Shown: positions 1 through 10,454 of the stretch, one piece after another | Numbering within the stretch: the stretch's first letter is position 1 | Layout of the letters: every line of letters begins with the position of its first letter | Source of the DNA: Spongospora subterranea | Lineage: Eukaryota > Endomyxa > Phytomyxea > Plasmodiophorida > Plasmodiophoridae | Length of the DNA: 19,629 nt | Direction: 5' to 3' | Assembly (NCBI GenBank): GCA_900404475.1 | Contig: OUQQ01000378.1 | Coordinates: 1 to 19,629, forward strand | Notes under the pieces: model-generated | Database searches by the model: none | What the model was told of the DNA's origin: nothing | The model's input: the letters and a program-made list of their open reading frames with translations, nothing else | Translations under genes and position numbers: made by a program

Positions 1-48
1 TGTGACATCAACACAATTGCGAAATTCCAAAATTCCCGCCAAAATGCC

Positions 49-489
49 TTGCGTCAGTCGTCAAAATTATGTCATCCAGACAGTACGAAACTCCCGTGGA
101 CATCCAGACGGGCCCTAAGATATTCAGTCAAGGGAAAGAGAGTCCTTGGAATTTTCATGTCAACTATTGGAGGACAAGCGATGCAGGCCGAAATTAGGAA
201 AGATGGACTTGCTGTAATCTTCACGTTTGAGCAAAAGTGTGGAGATGCATCTACGCTGTTAGATCCCGACGCAGACACTCTGGGGGAGCAATCGATGGCT
301 ATAATTCATTATTTTCAAGGTCTCAGCCGCCAGATCTCAACTATCGAGATTGAATTGCCAGAAAGAGTCATAGTTTCACCAATGGAATTTCGATACATCC
401 GGTCGTTGGAAACGCAAGCGACCGTTAGAATCTTTTCAGAGTTGGAAGTTTATGAGGATGTACAACTTTCACGGAGTGTGGAGGAATAA
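49..489 (+). CDS. Unrecognised protein, probably the final exon of a gene entering from the left
   Basis: An open frame of 146 codons runs to a TAA at 487-489. It does not open with ATG; the first in-frame ATG is at 156. The left part is therefore either the end of an earlier exon or preceded by an intron: an ATG in another frame at 44 and several AG acceptors (for example the TTCAG just before position 129) allow this. The product is soluble-looking, rich in Glu, Ile and Arg, with no membrane segment and no motif I recognise. An AATAAA overlaps the stop codon (485-490) and another lies at 617-622, which fits a 3' end here. I cannot name the family. The next gene starts about 310 bp downstream on the same strand. 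Confidence 0.4.
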   Translation: MRQSSKLCHPDSTKLPWTSRRALRYSVKGKRVLGIFMSTIGGQAMQAEIRKDGLAVIFTFEQKCGDASTLLDPDADTLGEQSMAIIHYFQGLSRQISTIEIELPERVIVSPMEFRYIRSLETQATVRIFSELEVYEDVQLSRSVEE

Positions 490-616
490 AAACTGTACAT
501 TTTGGTGTCGAAATTAGATGAAACTGGGAGTAAGTTGTGGAATCGCATTTGTCAGTGTATCGGCGGCGCACTCTTCATATTTACCGTAGCCTCTCACACC
601 GCTTTGGCAATGTCTA

Positions 617-622
617 AATAAA
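617..622 (+). promoter_or_regulatory. Candidate polyadenylation signal AATAAA
   Basis: An AATAAA hexamer lies about 130 bp after the stop codon at 489, in the otherwise feature-poor stretch 490-801. It is the best-placed poly(A) signal for the upstream exon, together with the one that overlaps the stop at 485-490. Nothing else stands out in this interval, which must also hold the 5' region of the NCA2-like gene starting at 802. Confidence 0.4.
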
Positions 623-801
623 ATCGTTACAATCAGTCAATGTGACGAGCAACCTCTGTGTTTGCAGTCATGGTGTACGCTGAAACAGCGCAACCGTGGG
701 CGGAACATAATGCGTACAATTTGGCGAGTTTTGTTTCACTACGTTACTTTCCTACACGACATATTCCTGTAGGAATAGAGTTATTCATTATCTAGTTCAC
801 A

Positions 802-3133
802 ATGGATGATACTGATATAGATAATGATGATATGTCATTCCTGGATTCGCCGTCTCCTTTGTACAGGAACAGCGACAGCTCTGGTCGGGATACCGGAGTT
901 TCAACGTGGCAAGACGCCATCCTGACCGAACTTACGAAGCAGGCGCCAGTCAGCCCCGCTGCCGCTTCTCTGCTTGATGCCATAGAAGAACTAGCGGAAT
1001 CATTATCATCGCCGCATTCTACGTCCATGAATCCAGGTTCATTAAGCGCCTTGATATGTGGAGTTCTTGATCGTCAACGCGGCAGCGGCATAGAGGTCTA
1101 TAGTTCCGTCAATCACAATTTTTCGATAATGACAAGTTTCTATAGTTATTGCTCTCTGAGACCCTTGTTTCCGATTCTATCACGATCATCGCAATGCAGT
1201 CGACACGCTGGTTGCTTCGTCATGTAAACCGATTATCGTAGCAGCTACCTCAATTGCTGAGGTTATACTTTGTCATAGCTCATGGACTATTATCTAGACA
1301 TACTTCTAGGGATATGGCCTGACATCGTCAGTCTTCCTACACCGACTCTTTTGATCTATTGACAATCTGATTTTTTGTGTAGCAATTTTGGAAAGGGCGC
1401 CTTCGTGTCCGCAAGCCTCTACGCGATTTGCTTGAACAGGGACCCTTGAACTGGTTCAGACCGTTTTTTGGGTTCATAGGAAACCAAAACCGTCCAATAT
1501 CACCCGTTCAATATCGACATCGACCAGATTATCCTCATTTGATTTTAAGGTCATTCCGGACTGGCATTAAACCGTTGATCTCCAACGGTAAATCATCGAA
1601 ATATTTGAGTGAATGGTATCTTCATTTACGATGTGTTGTTCATATAGTTAATCTATCTGGAAGAATAGATATACAAGAGAAAGTGGGCCGGCTTTGCGAT
1701 TTGAAAAAAATTTTGCTAAACCGCGCTGGTTTACTTCACCATCATTCGTTTAGGTTGAGTAGAACACAGTCGCCAAGTTTAGAGGAATGGCTTGGTTCTA
1801 TACTTGACCTTTACCGGATCTGCGTCGAGGATGAACCACCCGAAGGAAGAACCGCAACCGATGCGCTGTCAATGCTTAACGATATCTTAGTCGCATTGCC
1901 AGAGATGGATCGACGTTTTACGATCTCTAGAAATGAGGTGATTATCGCTCACGATGCATCGATTTGGTTTTCAGCTTGCTCGCATCAGCTCCGACGTCCT
2001 GGCCACTTTCAACGTCATTGGCTTGCCTATACAATCTCAGGTTTCGCTGCCATGTATGCCTGTCGAAAAATTTATGTGCATCAGACTAAACTTGGGTCGT
2101 TAGTCAGATCAGGCGTTAAATGCTCCCACGACTTCTGGGTAATTACGTTGAATACTTTCTTTGATAGTGGTTATAAATACGCTTTCAGTTGGAACATGTT
2201 TCAATTCCTGTGCGTGCGATACACAAAAGGCTGGTGCGACCACGCCTTCCACAACTTAAGCGCGGCGAAGTCCTACAGGAACGCCGAACACTGGAAGTTA
2301 TGCTCCGAGAAGTATAAATAATCTTCGTCATGATCTATTCTGTACCTAAATTGAAACATAGTTTGGGACAGAACAAATTGAGAGGAATCCAAAGCTTATT
2401 CCTCCTGGAATGTCTAAAGAACGTTTTATAGAAGTTATCAAACAAAGAGCCGCTGTAGGGGAAATGACTATGGTACTAGATTCATATAGAAGCGAAGTTG
2501 CCAAGCCAATCTACGCATTAGCCGCCGGAGATCTGCTGCGTTGCATCCTGATTGTAAGTTAATAGTTCTCGATTCTATCCACAGTACTGACAAAGTCTTC
2601 GCCCTCAGCAATTGCAGAAATTGAAAGTTGATTTAGAAGGATCACTGTTAGAACTTGATGATATGTTGGAACAAAACGAAATAACGCTTGAGTTGGCTGC
2701 AATCGTTCCTGCAATATTAATGGCGGTTCCTATAATTCTACTGATTCTTTATCCTGCAAGTAAGCGGATTAAAGCAGATACAACATCTCATCGAGGTAAC
2801 CGGATTATGGTTGTTTCTTATCGGATTTGTTTGACGTTGCTTTCAGTTATCAAGCGAAGCGTACAATCTATCCATCGCTTGCTCATATGTAACTATACAT
2901 CCCAGACAGCGGCTGGTTACGAGACAATCCAGGATAGCGGGAAAATTTTAACTCATGTTCATCAAATCGGGAAGCGAGCTATCCATTTGCGTGGGCAGAA
3001 GTTTATGCCTCATTCTGCATTCTTATTACTAAGAAAAGACATCAAACGATTGGTTTCGCTGGACTTTACCATCGAACAGAAGCGACAACTTGTCAAAAGA
3101 ATGTACAATGTTCACCCTTTTCTTGCTATGTAA
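802..3133 (+). CDS. NCA2-family mitochondrial membrane protein (nuclear control of ATPase 2-like), 6 exons
   Basis: Exons read as 802-1095, 1146-1223, 1383-2138, 2189-2311, 2362-2553 and 2609-3133. Introns are 50, 159, 50, 50 and 55 nt, all GT...AG and all in phase 0. The joined frame is 1968 nt, 655 residues, close to the length of yeast Nca2 (about 616). The family match rests on the C-terminal half. The exon ending in the GDLLRCILI stretch joins one opening QLQKLKVDLEG, which is the conserved NCA2 core. A hydrophobic segment follows at about residues 508-529, and the tail ends with a Gln-Arg rich helix and an RMYNVHPFL-type end. The segment DFW-LEHVSIPVRAIH, joined across intron 3, fits the family's 'hV.P...I' block. 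In yeast, Nca2 is a mitochondrial protein affecting expression of the ATP synthase subunits 6 and 8 mRNA. The animal function is unknown. The acidic N-terminus (residues 1-98) is not conserved family sequence that I recognise. The start ATG at 802 is the first in frame. Confidence 0.8.
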
Positions 3134-3207
3134 TTAATTTATACAATCCATAATCAAATGTTTGAAAACATTCCCCAATATCGAGAGTTGCTTATCTAGT
3201 TGTGTGT

Positions 3208-3213
3208 ATTAAA
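3208..3213 (+). promoter_or_regulatory. Candidate polyadenylation signal ATTAAA for the NCA2-like gene
   Basis: ATTAAA lies 75 bp past the NCA2 stop in the 129-bp gap between two convergent genes. The gap is AT-rich and must hold both 3' ends, so the two transcripts may come very close or overlap. No hairpin is evident. Confidence 0.3.
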
Positions 3214-3262
3214 TTTATGGGCGCATCGATATCGCGTTATATCTACTAAAGTTCTGTAAATT

Positions 3263-4351
3263 TTAAACTTTATCTGGTATCCCGACGGATTCTCCAGGCT
3301 GCTGCGGTGATCCTGGCGTTAGAAACGCGCAAAGCAGCGACGACGTCGATAGCAACATAGTCATATCTTGTGAACTGATTTCTGATTCGATTTCGCCAGT
3401 AGCGATGTCCAGGTTAACGGGCTCTTCCAGCCTGGACGCCAAGTGAGCGTCGAATGTAAAAGTTGTACTACTGGGGACGTGATCGCCTCCAGCACCGGTC
3501 GTCTCACCAGTCGCAATCAGATTATCAAGTCGGAACTTGGACGTTCGGCTTTCCCAAGCTGCTAATGTTGGCATCATATCAACATCGGACGATAGCGGTG
3601 ATAATCCAATCTCTTCGTCGCCCACGGTGATAGTGCAACGATCCATAGATTTGATGGTGGCGCCATTCTGCTCATGGCAAAGATAATGCTGGTTCAGGTT
3701 GTTGTTGCTGTTGAACTGTCGAGGGCAATAGCGGCAAAGAAACAATTGCTTCCCAGTATGGGTCCGACTATGGCGATTCAATGTCCCACTTTGAGTAAAC
3801 CTATTTCATCACTGAGCTAAATTTTATCTGGAACACCAAGCGGGAATACAAACCTTTTCCCGCAGACGGTGCACGAGAACGGCTTTTCGCCGGAATGTAT
3901 TCGCAAATGACGTCGTAGAGATCCTCCCCAAAAAAATTCTTTCATGCAGATTTGGCAACGGTACGGCGTCGTTCCCGACTTGGCTTTGCCCTTCTTTCCA
4001 GTTCCTTCGGGAGCCGTCGTCCCTGGTTCTGCACCCTTGTCCATCCGTTGTCGAAAATCGGCCGAGAAAAATGTTTTTACTGCTACAGGGCCCGGATTAT
4101 TATCGTCCTCGTATTTCCCCCAGACGCCGATGTCCCTTTCGCGGGGGGTTGTAGTTTCTGTCACGGTCGTGCTATCCTATCTCGACTCTAGTGGCGACAT
4201 CAATCCGGTGTTGAATCGTCACTGACTGATCGGTCCCAGTTCCTCACACAACCTGCTCCCTTCACCTTCTTTGGTTACTCCAACTGCCTCTACCGATACC
4301 AATTGTCGGGCTGGTACGGGTTGCCTGGCACGTGTTCCAATCCGTGATCAT
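3263..4351 (-). CDS. C2H2 zinc-finger protein with three fingers, 3 exons
   Basis: Reading the minus strand, exons are 4351-4266, 4171-3854 and 3800-3263, with introns of 94 and 53 nt. The joined frame is 942 nt, 313 residues. The 53-nt intron splits the second finger at CGKR/F. Joining it restores a normal finger ending HSRTH followed by the TGK linker. The fingers occupy about residues 99-180: CQIC...HLRIH with an SGEKPF linker, CTVC...HSRTH, and CRYC...HYLCH. The third has a Cys before its final His and is atypical in length. The N-terminus is Thr/Lys-rich and basic. The C-terminal half (about 130 residues) is acidic and Ser/Thr-rich, as in many transcription factors. It is probably a nuclear DNA-binding protein; the target and orthologue are unknown. 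The first exon (start at 4351, donor AAG/GTGAAG, acceptor GATAG/C) is inferred from phase and is less certain than the rest. The gene lies 146 bp downstream of the phosphatase gene on the same strand. Confidence 0.75.
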
Positions 4352-4474
4352 GTCAATTCACTCAAGACAGCCGTTCGTTCATTGTCGCGAGACTTCCTGC
4401 TATGATTTGGGATGACAAACTAGTTTGGGCGACATTGATCATCGGGGGAACGACAAATAGGGTTCGGTACATTT

Positions 4475-4480
4475 TTTAAT
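4475..4480 (-). promoter_or_regulatory. Candidate polyadenylation signal ATTAAA for the distal phosphatase gene
   Basis: On the minus strand, ATTAAA begins 17 nt past the TGA at 4498-4500. The gap to the zinc-finger start is only 146 bp, so a very short 3' UTR is expected. Confidence 0.3.
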
Positions 4481-4497
4481 TAAGACAAATTTTGGAG

Positions 4498-6665
4498 TCA
4501 CAACGGCCGTTGATACACGTCAGGGCATTCTTGAGATGTAGGGATCATTGGGAGCAGCATGGCTCTGAACTGGTCAAAGGCTATCAGATCGTCTGCTCCT
4601 GATGTCGGAAGTGGTCGCACAACGCCGTTATAAATGACTCGAACAAAGTGTTGACCGTTCACATGCCGGTACAGTTCCAAAGCGATGTATGACGCGCTGC
4701 AACACACATATTAGCGCCATCTGAATTAGACGAGAGAGAGAACCTTACAAAGGAGCCCAATGCTCGTCTTCAATAGAAAACGCGCTCAGAAGAAGCATAA
4801 TCGGCCCAGAATCATGGCTAAGTGCGTAATTTCAATCACAGTGGTGAATCAGGGCCCTTATGACAGTTTTACCCGCTGTATAGATAAAATCGATGAGACT
4901 TAGGATCATCGGAAACTGCTCGTTCCATTCCGAAAACGATCTCTCGCAAGAGCGGTCCAATCGAAAGCTTGCTTCCTTCAATACGATTGGGATACTGGAT
5001 CAAATGATAGAGACGGAATCGCGCCTAGAACAGATTAGCAAACGCGGCGATACAGAAACAAAGACAGATCTGAAACCTCCTCATCGAGATCCTGCATCAA
5101 TGGGTAATCAACGCCTTCAGGTACCGGATCCCCGGCACACAGCGACACGAACAGGCAATCAAACTTGTTTGTCCCGAGACCATCTACAGGAATCCCGGTG
5201 ATTTCCGATAGTTTCTCATTCAGTCTTTGGCCAAATGTCGCTTCATGTTGGATATAAGCAGGCGATGATAATGCCTGTACCGATTCTGGTCAATCGCCGT
5301 AAAGAAACCAGTTCAGAACAACCTGACTTCTTTTCGTTGTTCGGCAACTCCTGGGCAATCATGTGCGTTGATAACTTCATCTTCATCATCAACATCCATT
5401 GTCCTATCACGAAAGTTCACCAACGCCGCAGTGAAAAGCGCCCCCAAACTAACCATAAATCAACTAACGACGTAAACTCGGACGTCACTTTATCAGGAAA
5501 CATTCCTTTTATGAACGACTGGGCGCTCATCAACGTCCTGGGCATATCGTGGGACCGAAAATAGACCTGATATCGACATTAAACGAAATCACTGCTTCGG
5601 CCGACGATTGTGAATAATGCCCTAACCTGTTTGGGGTCGAGATTCGCATCTAATAACGTCGGGATGTATGCCTGCTTGAATATCGACCCGAGGGCAACAT
5701 GCTGTCGATACCCGAATGACGTCAACTGGCCCAAACGGCAATTCCCCCGAAACGCGTCTCTAAACGATAAGTTGTCAGAACACGTTGATCTACAGAATAT
5801 CGACCCATTTTACCTGTCCTTGATGTATTGATGCCTGTAAATCCGTTTCGGATGCTGATATGCAACAATTATAATTAATTAACGAAAAAAACATATTGCA
5901 CTTCAAACGTCAAATTCAAAGGACGATATAGTATCAAGAAAGGGAATAGAATTTTTCACATCCAATATAAGGTGTAGGTTTTAACGGTTAAAGAGAACAG
6001 AAACAATGTTGAGATGGGTTCAGCGGGACGCAGAACGTGAGCGAAAATTACTTCACCTGAATGGCGTGGTCTGATAAGTTAGTCCCGGCGATCGATATAT
6101 CCGTCAACGAGCAATTGTAAGTAATACCATCCTGCCCTGGCCAGCACTGCCTATACAGGGCACCGTTCAGCGACAGATGATTGCGCTTTCTGCTGGGGCG
6201 TAAACCGATCGTTGTTCAAGAACCGTGCGCCGTGACGAATGAAATTTTGAACCTGAATCAATGTAAAATCGGAGGAAGGCGGCGGCGGTATGTGCGGAAA
6301 CGTCTCGTTAAGATCCGGATTAAAGCCACCTTTTGGAAAACGATTAATTAAATTAAGATAGTGAAGCGGATGGGAGTACAATAATGAAGGGTTTTCATTT
6401 CGGATTTGACGACCAGGACGGGAAATGGTTGAGTTGATGATGGATCTGCCGGGTCAGGTTGACCGGGTGGAACCGCAGCGTCTCCCGGCTCAATGAATGG
6501 CTCAGCTGGGCTATACAGCCAGCTGATTGTGGCCGAATATGGCGCATACATCAGGGTCAGTACAGCCCCAATTGACACAATGATGGCGATCGCTTTCGAC
6601 CGCCAATGAACATGTTCCCGGTCCAAAACACTGTTTTGAATCGCCCTGAAATCCCCATCCGCCAT
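4498..6665 (-). CDS. Membrane-anchored histidine acid phosphatase, 2-phosphoxylose phosphatase 1-like (paralogue A), 11 exons
   Basis: Exons on the minus strand: 6665-6380, 6329-6206, 6150-6057, 5854-5814, 5759-5627, 5566-5454, 5403-5328, 5274-5077, 5024-4873, 4817-4749, 4696-4498. Introns are 50-60 nt except one of 202 nt. The joined frame is 1485 nt, 494 residues. A single hydrophobic segment at about residues 24-45 follows a short charged N-terminus, indicating a type II membrane protein, probably of the Golgi, with the catalytic domain lumenal. The catalytic phosphate-binding motif is IRHGAR (R127, H128) and the proton-donor motif is SGHDSGPIM (H407, D408). Further conserved blocks are CRLGQLT...LGSIFKQAY, VYFRSHDMPRT and HFVRVIYNG. 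Family members dephosphorylate xylose or related sugar phosphates during glycosaminoglycan linker synthesis; the substrate here is inferred only. The RHGxRxP signature lacks its proline (Leu at that place). Start: the only in-frame ATG, just after a (TG)7 tract. Confidence 0.85.
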
Positions 6666-6668
6666 GTA

Positions 6669-6682
6669 TGTGTGTGTGTGTG
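6669..6682 (+). repeat. (TG)7 microsatellite in the 5' leader of phosphatase A
   Basis: Seven TG units lie immediately upstream of the minus-strand start codon at 6665, so they fall in the 5' UTR or proximal promoter of phosphatase A. The frame upstream is open but has no ATG, so these CA repeats are probably not translated. The 340-bp gap between the two phosphatase genes (6666-7005) holds nothing else that I recognise. Confidence 0.6.
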
Positions 6683-7005
6683 TAGTGCTAGTCCAAGCCG
6701 GTTCGCTGAATGTTTTATCGCCATCGTCTAGTACAACATAACATTCCACAGTGGTCACACCGATTAACGTTGCTAAGTGGAGAGATGAAGGTTGCGCCAC
6801 TTGGAGTTGCTCAAATCGACGCCAACGGCATCGTCAAACGCGGAGAACGTGAATGTTGTCAACAAATCAACAATTGTGCTTGACAAAAAGAACAAATAAT
6901 AAGAATCGAGGTTTATGATGAAATTTGTCTATATAACGTGCTGGTGTTCTGATCAGACAGTGAATACATCGGGACATTCAGAGCGACTGAAAAAGAAATG
7001 GTCAA

Positions 7006-9048
7006 CTAATTGGGAAGAATGAATGGAAATGCCAAGGCACACCTGGGAATGAAAACGGACATCATATTGGCAAAATCTGGGAAAGAGATCAATCCGTTTG
7101 ACAAAGAGCCGTTCAGCTGCTGGGCTTTTCCATTGTAGATTACGCGGACGAAGTGTTGGCCATCGCCACCTTTGTATAGTTCGATTGAGATATACGACGC
7201 ACTGAAACCGTGTTGTTAAAATCAGTTGAATACTTCAACGGGTTTTCAGCATACTATGGAGCCCAGAACTCGCCTTCGCAACCGAGCGCGCTTAAAATCA
7301 ACATGATTGGCCCCGTGTCATGTCCTGAAAGCTCAAATATAAACTGCGACAATCTATGCCCATTGTGGAAATACCAACCGCTATACAAGGAAAACTTGAC
7401 TTTTGATGTGGATGAGACGCCTAACTCTATTCGCTCAACAATTTCACGAATCAACGGACCAGCAGCCAAGCGGGTTCCGTTGATTCGGTTCGGGTATTGG
7501 ACTAGCGAGTAAAAATTGAACTTTTCCTGAATCCATGATTAAATTCAGCTTCTTCAAAGACTGAATAGTCGTACCTCTTGTTCTAATCGATTTAGAAGTT
7601 CCGGTGTGATGTTTTCAGGTACGACAGTTCCGCGGCAAGCCGAAACCATCATGCAATCGAACTGAGTCTTCGGAACTTTATCAGCTGGGACCCCGGTAAG
7701 AAACGATATCTGCTCGAACAGCGCTTTGGCGACCGTTTGTTCGTGCTTTACATATGCCGGCGACGTCCTCGCCTAAACCATAGCTGAATTTGAAAACACA
7801 ACCCCTCATCATAGGTACCATATTGTATTGCTCTGTTAAGCCAGGGCATTCATGTGCATTTGATATCTCAGTTTCTCTATCGAAGTCCTTGAAAAAACTT
7901 CAACATTGGCAGAGAGCAGACTCTGAACGAAAACGCACCATTGACCAAATATCGACGATTTCCGACTTACTATCCGATTCCGTGGATAACGACGGAAACA
8001 GACCCCCAATAAACGACTCTGGCATGGAAATTTTACGGACGAATATTACCCAATTTGACATTGTTTATACCTGCGCTCAAAATAGTTCTAGGAACGTCAT
8101 CAGAGCGGAAATAGACCTAATTGCCGTGAACGCAGGACTTTAAAAACAGGGAATGTTACCTCTTCAGCGTGTAAGACCGGATTCAATAATTTGTTGACGT
8201 ACGCATCTCTGAATAATGAGCCCAGGACGGATTCTTGATGGTAGCCCTTGACGGATAGCTGGCCAACACGACAGTTACCTAAGAAATCATTCCTACACGA
8301 TGTGATGCAATGACCGACTTGAGACTAGATACATATCATACCTATTGTTGATGAACCGTTTCCTGTATAGACGCCCTGGGGGCTGTACAAAAACAAAATG
8401 TTTGGGTTTTGATGATTTAACAGGCATTACTGAATTACAGTTATGGAGGACTCCGACAAGTTGCCGTTTGGCATTGACATGTGTGTCATTTCGCAATGAT
8501 ATTCGATGTGCTCTTGTCCTGACCAGCAGAGGCTGAACAACCATTACTAGGAAACCAGCCATATTATCTGCAATGATGACGTACTCTCCCGTATCAAAGA
8601 ACCGATCTCCGTGCCGAATAAATGCCTGCACTTGAATGATTTCGAGCCCCTCTTTGTTCAATGGAGGAATAAATGGATACGTCTCGGGCCGCAACGGATC
8701 CAGACCGCCTAAACCATTGTCAGCATGTTGTCGAAGCCAACTCCATTTACACGAACAATAATGCAGATACTGTAATTCAGGTTTTACTCGTAAGTTCGGT
8801 GGCGTTAATTTCATAGCTCCCGCCGAAACTGAGTTTTTCTGGTAAAATAGATGTGCCCGCCAAAAAAACGCGCCAACCACAATGGCGAGCCCACTCAGCA
8901 GCGCCCAAAGCACAAGGCGGGACCTTGTACTGGGCGTCGCAGCAGCCGCAGGCTGCGATGGCCAAAGAATCGGGCCTCTTTCATCAATCTGGTCTTCGAT
9001 GGCCATAAAAGCACTGTCGGATTGTGGGTGTTGCTGATGATTATCCAT
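7006..9048 (-). CDS. Membrane-anchored histidine acid phosphatase, 2-phosphoxylose phosphatase 1-like (paralogue B), 11 exons
   Basis: Exons on the minus strand: 9048-8585, 8532-8439, 8382-8342, 8292-8160, 8116-8071, 8018-7939, 7887-7819, 7772-7575, 7526-7379, 7324-7255, 7201-7006. Introns are 43-56 nt. The joined frame is 1539 nt, 512 residues. A membrane segment lies at about residues 45-64 after an acidic, Gln-rich N-terminus (type II topology). Catalytic motifs are IRHGDR (R145, H146) and SGHDTGPIM (H426, D427). Conserved blocks are CRVGQLSVKGY...LGSLFRDAY, VYFRSDDVPRTILSA and HFVRVIYNG. Exon sizes 94, 41, 133 and 198 are identical to those of paralogue A, which proves common descent by tandem duplication. 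The paralogues differ by one intron in A absent from B (between YC and GF) and one in B absent from A (SA/ESF). The signature proline after RHGDR is Phe. The first ATG at 9048 is the start. Function in sugar-phosphate removal is inferred from the family. Confidence 0.85.
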
Positions 9049-9851
9049 AAACAGAATGGGGTTTAAACCAGTTTACGGTTATTTAACGTAAGGCGCCCCA
9101 CTCAACTGTAGTAGTGAACATAACCCTAACCCGTATCTCTTGATTCTCTTCTCGTCAGCCTGTTCCACCCAGGCCACTGGAGCCCCACTCCACCCTCCGC
9201 GCTTCCCCTGCACGGCGCACGCGCCTCAGTGGTGCAGTTCCACTGCAGCCGGTGTACAGTGCCACTGCAGCTGTATCAACCCAGATGATCTTAGCGACTG
9301 GCGCAACGCATACGTAGACAAGAATAGTTTTCGACGAAAAAATGACTCGAAGTTTTTGTTGCTGACCATGAACTGTAACAAATACTGTCATAAACTTGCC
9401 AGAACTGTGTAGTCGAAAGATACACGAAAAGCTGGTAATTTCACGCAGATAGGGTCCTCCACCGGAATTCAGAGCGCCATGTTCCAACAAAGTCAGTGTT
9501 TAGGTTTTTGGTTTATTTAGAACTAATATCAGTCGATGGTCATCCGGGTTGTATGGGCATTTTTTATGTATACAATCGCTGTCGTCCTGGTAGCTTTCGC
9601 TGATGTACCTGCGTTTTCAGAATCTCTCTGCGGCCCGGTTCAACTCTGAAAATCCACTCGCTGTGTTTTCGAACGAAACGATGATAAGTGCAAGAAAACT
9701 CGTGACTCTGCTTAGAAAATCGCACGCTTTTGCGCAACAGCATCAAAGCACCTAGAGCCTGTCTTCATTGTACGAGGAACGAGTGTTCAAGCGGTAGCAA
9801 ATCCTGTGATGTTGAGACTCATATCCATACGAGAGATATTATTCACCACCG
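9049..9851. other. Stretch without a supported gene between phosphatase B and the 9852-10390 gene
   Basis: Upstream of phosphatase B this interval holds its promoter region. Open frames of 60-111 codons occur on both strands (9155-9490 minus, 9564-9746 minus), but they show no recognisable motif and overlap plus-strand frames of similar quality. A short ACCCTAACCC at about 9123-9132 resembles telomere sequence but is less than two units. I see no repeats or RNA genes here. Confidence 0.4.
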
Positions 9852-10390
9852 CTAGTCATTATTGGATCCAATCTCTCGATACTGAAATCCATGGTAATCT
9901 AATTCCGGAATTGATATATTCGTGTTACGAGCACCGTAATCTCCTGAGGAAGGGATAGTATCCCAGGAACCATTCGATGTCCCACTTGACCACCCATCAT
10001 GATGCGGTTTCAGTGAGATGTCTCGATCGATATCAACATCGCTTGGATAAACGCATCGTAACAACGTGTGCCATTCGTAGGGAAGGTGTCCCGTTCCGGG
10101 CACCGGTTCTGTTTCTATCTCCGACCAGCCCATGATCGCCAGTTTCACGGTTTGAGAAGGGCACTCCCCCTGTTCTGGCCCTAATTTACGAATCCTGCCA
10201 TTCCGTGACCGCCTTATTCGACAAGTAGTATTCGAGGGCTTCAACGCCCGACGATTCGCTCGAAGTACTGCATTTAAATGTGGTTTCCCCTGGAATGTTA
10301 GGTGGTCCATGGACTGCATTCACTGGGCTTGCAAATTTACCGGTCAAGAAGAAAAAACTTACAGTGGTGCTTGAAACCGGTTCCTGCCAT
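9852..10390 (-). CDS. Tentative small gene of unknown function, 3 exons
   Basis: Proposed minus-strand exons are 10390-10363, 10322-10210 and 10169-9852. The two introns are 40 nt each, the first with a strong GTAAGTTTTTTC donor, the second with a weaker GTCACG donor. The joined frame is 459 nt, 152 residues. The first junction turns an out-of-frame run into a continuous one (MAGTGFKHH then LNAVHGPPNIPG). The second removes an in-frame stop and leads into a 105-residue tail rich in Ser, Gly, Asp and Tyr. There is no signal peptide, membrane segment or known motif. An alternative is that the single open frame 10319-9852 is the true gene, but its first 50 residues are Arg-rich in the manner of an off-frame translation. 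Introns of 40 nt are shorter than most in the window, so the model is uncertain. Confidence 0.35.
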
Positions 10391-10454
10391 GATTTGTGAA
10401 TATGCATGAAAGACCGCCTCTCACCGACGTATCAATAGTTTTTTTCAGATTGAT

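Noticed and set aside
4893..5831. Plus-strand open frames of 73-109 codons
   Set aside because: They lie opposite phosphatase A exons and show no motif; they are antisense shadows.
6151..6205. Apparent premature stop in phosphatase A after the RHGAR motif
   Set aside because: A 55-nt intron restores DRQCWPGQD, which matches the paralogue. The gene is not a pseudogene.
6330..6379. Apparent frameshift in phosphatase A after LHYC
   Set aside because: A 50-nt GT...AG intron (GTACTCCC...TTCCAAAAG) removes it and joins HYC to GFNPDLNETF in frame.
9123..9132. Telomere-like ACCCTAACCC
   Set aside because: Fewer than two repeat units, inside unique sequence.
9155..9490. 111-codon minus-strand frame
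   Set aside because: Low-complexity Gly/Arg/Ala-rich end, no motif, and an equally open plus-strand frame overlaps it.
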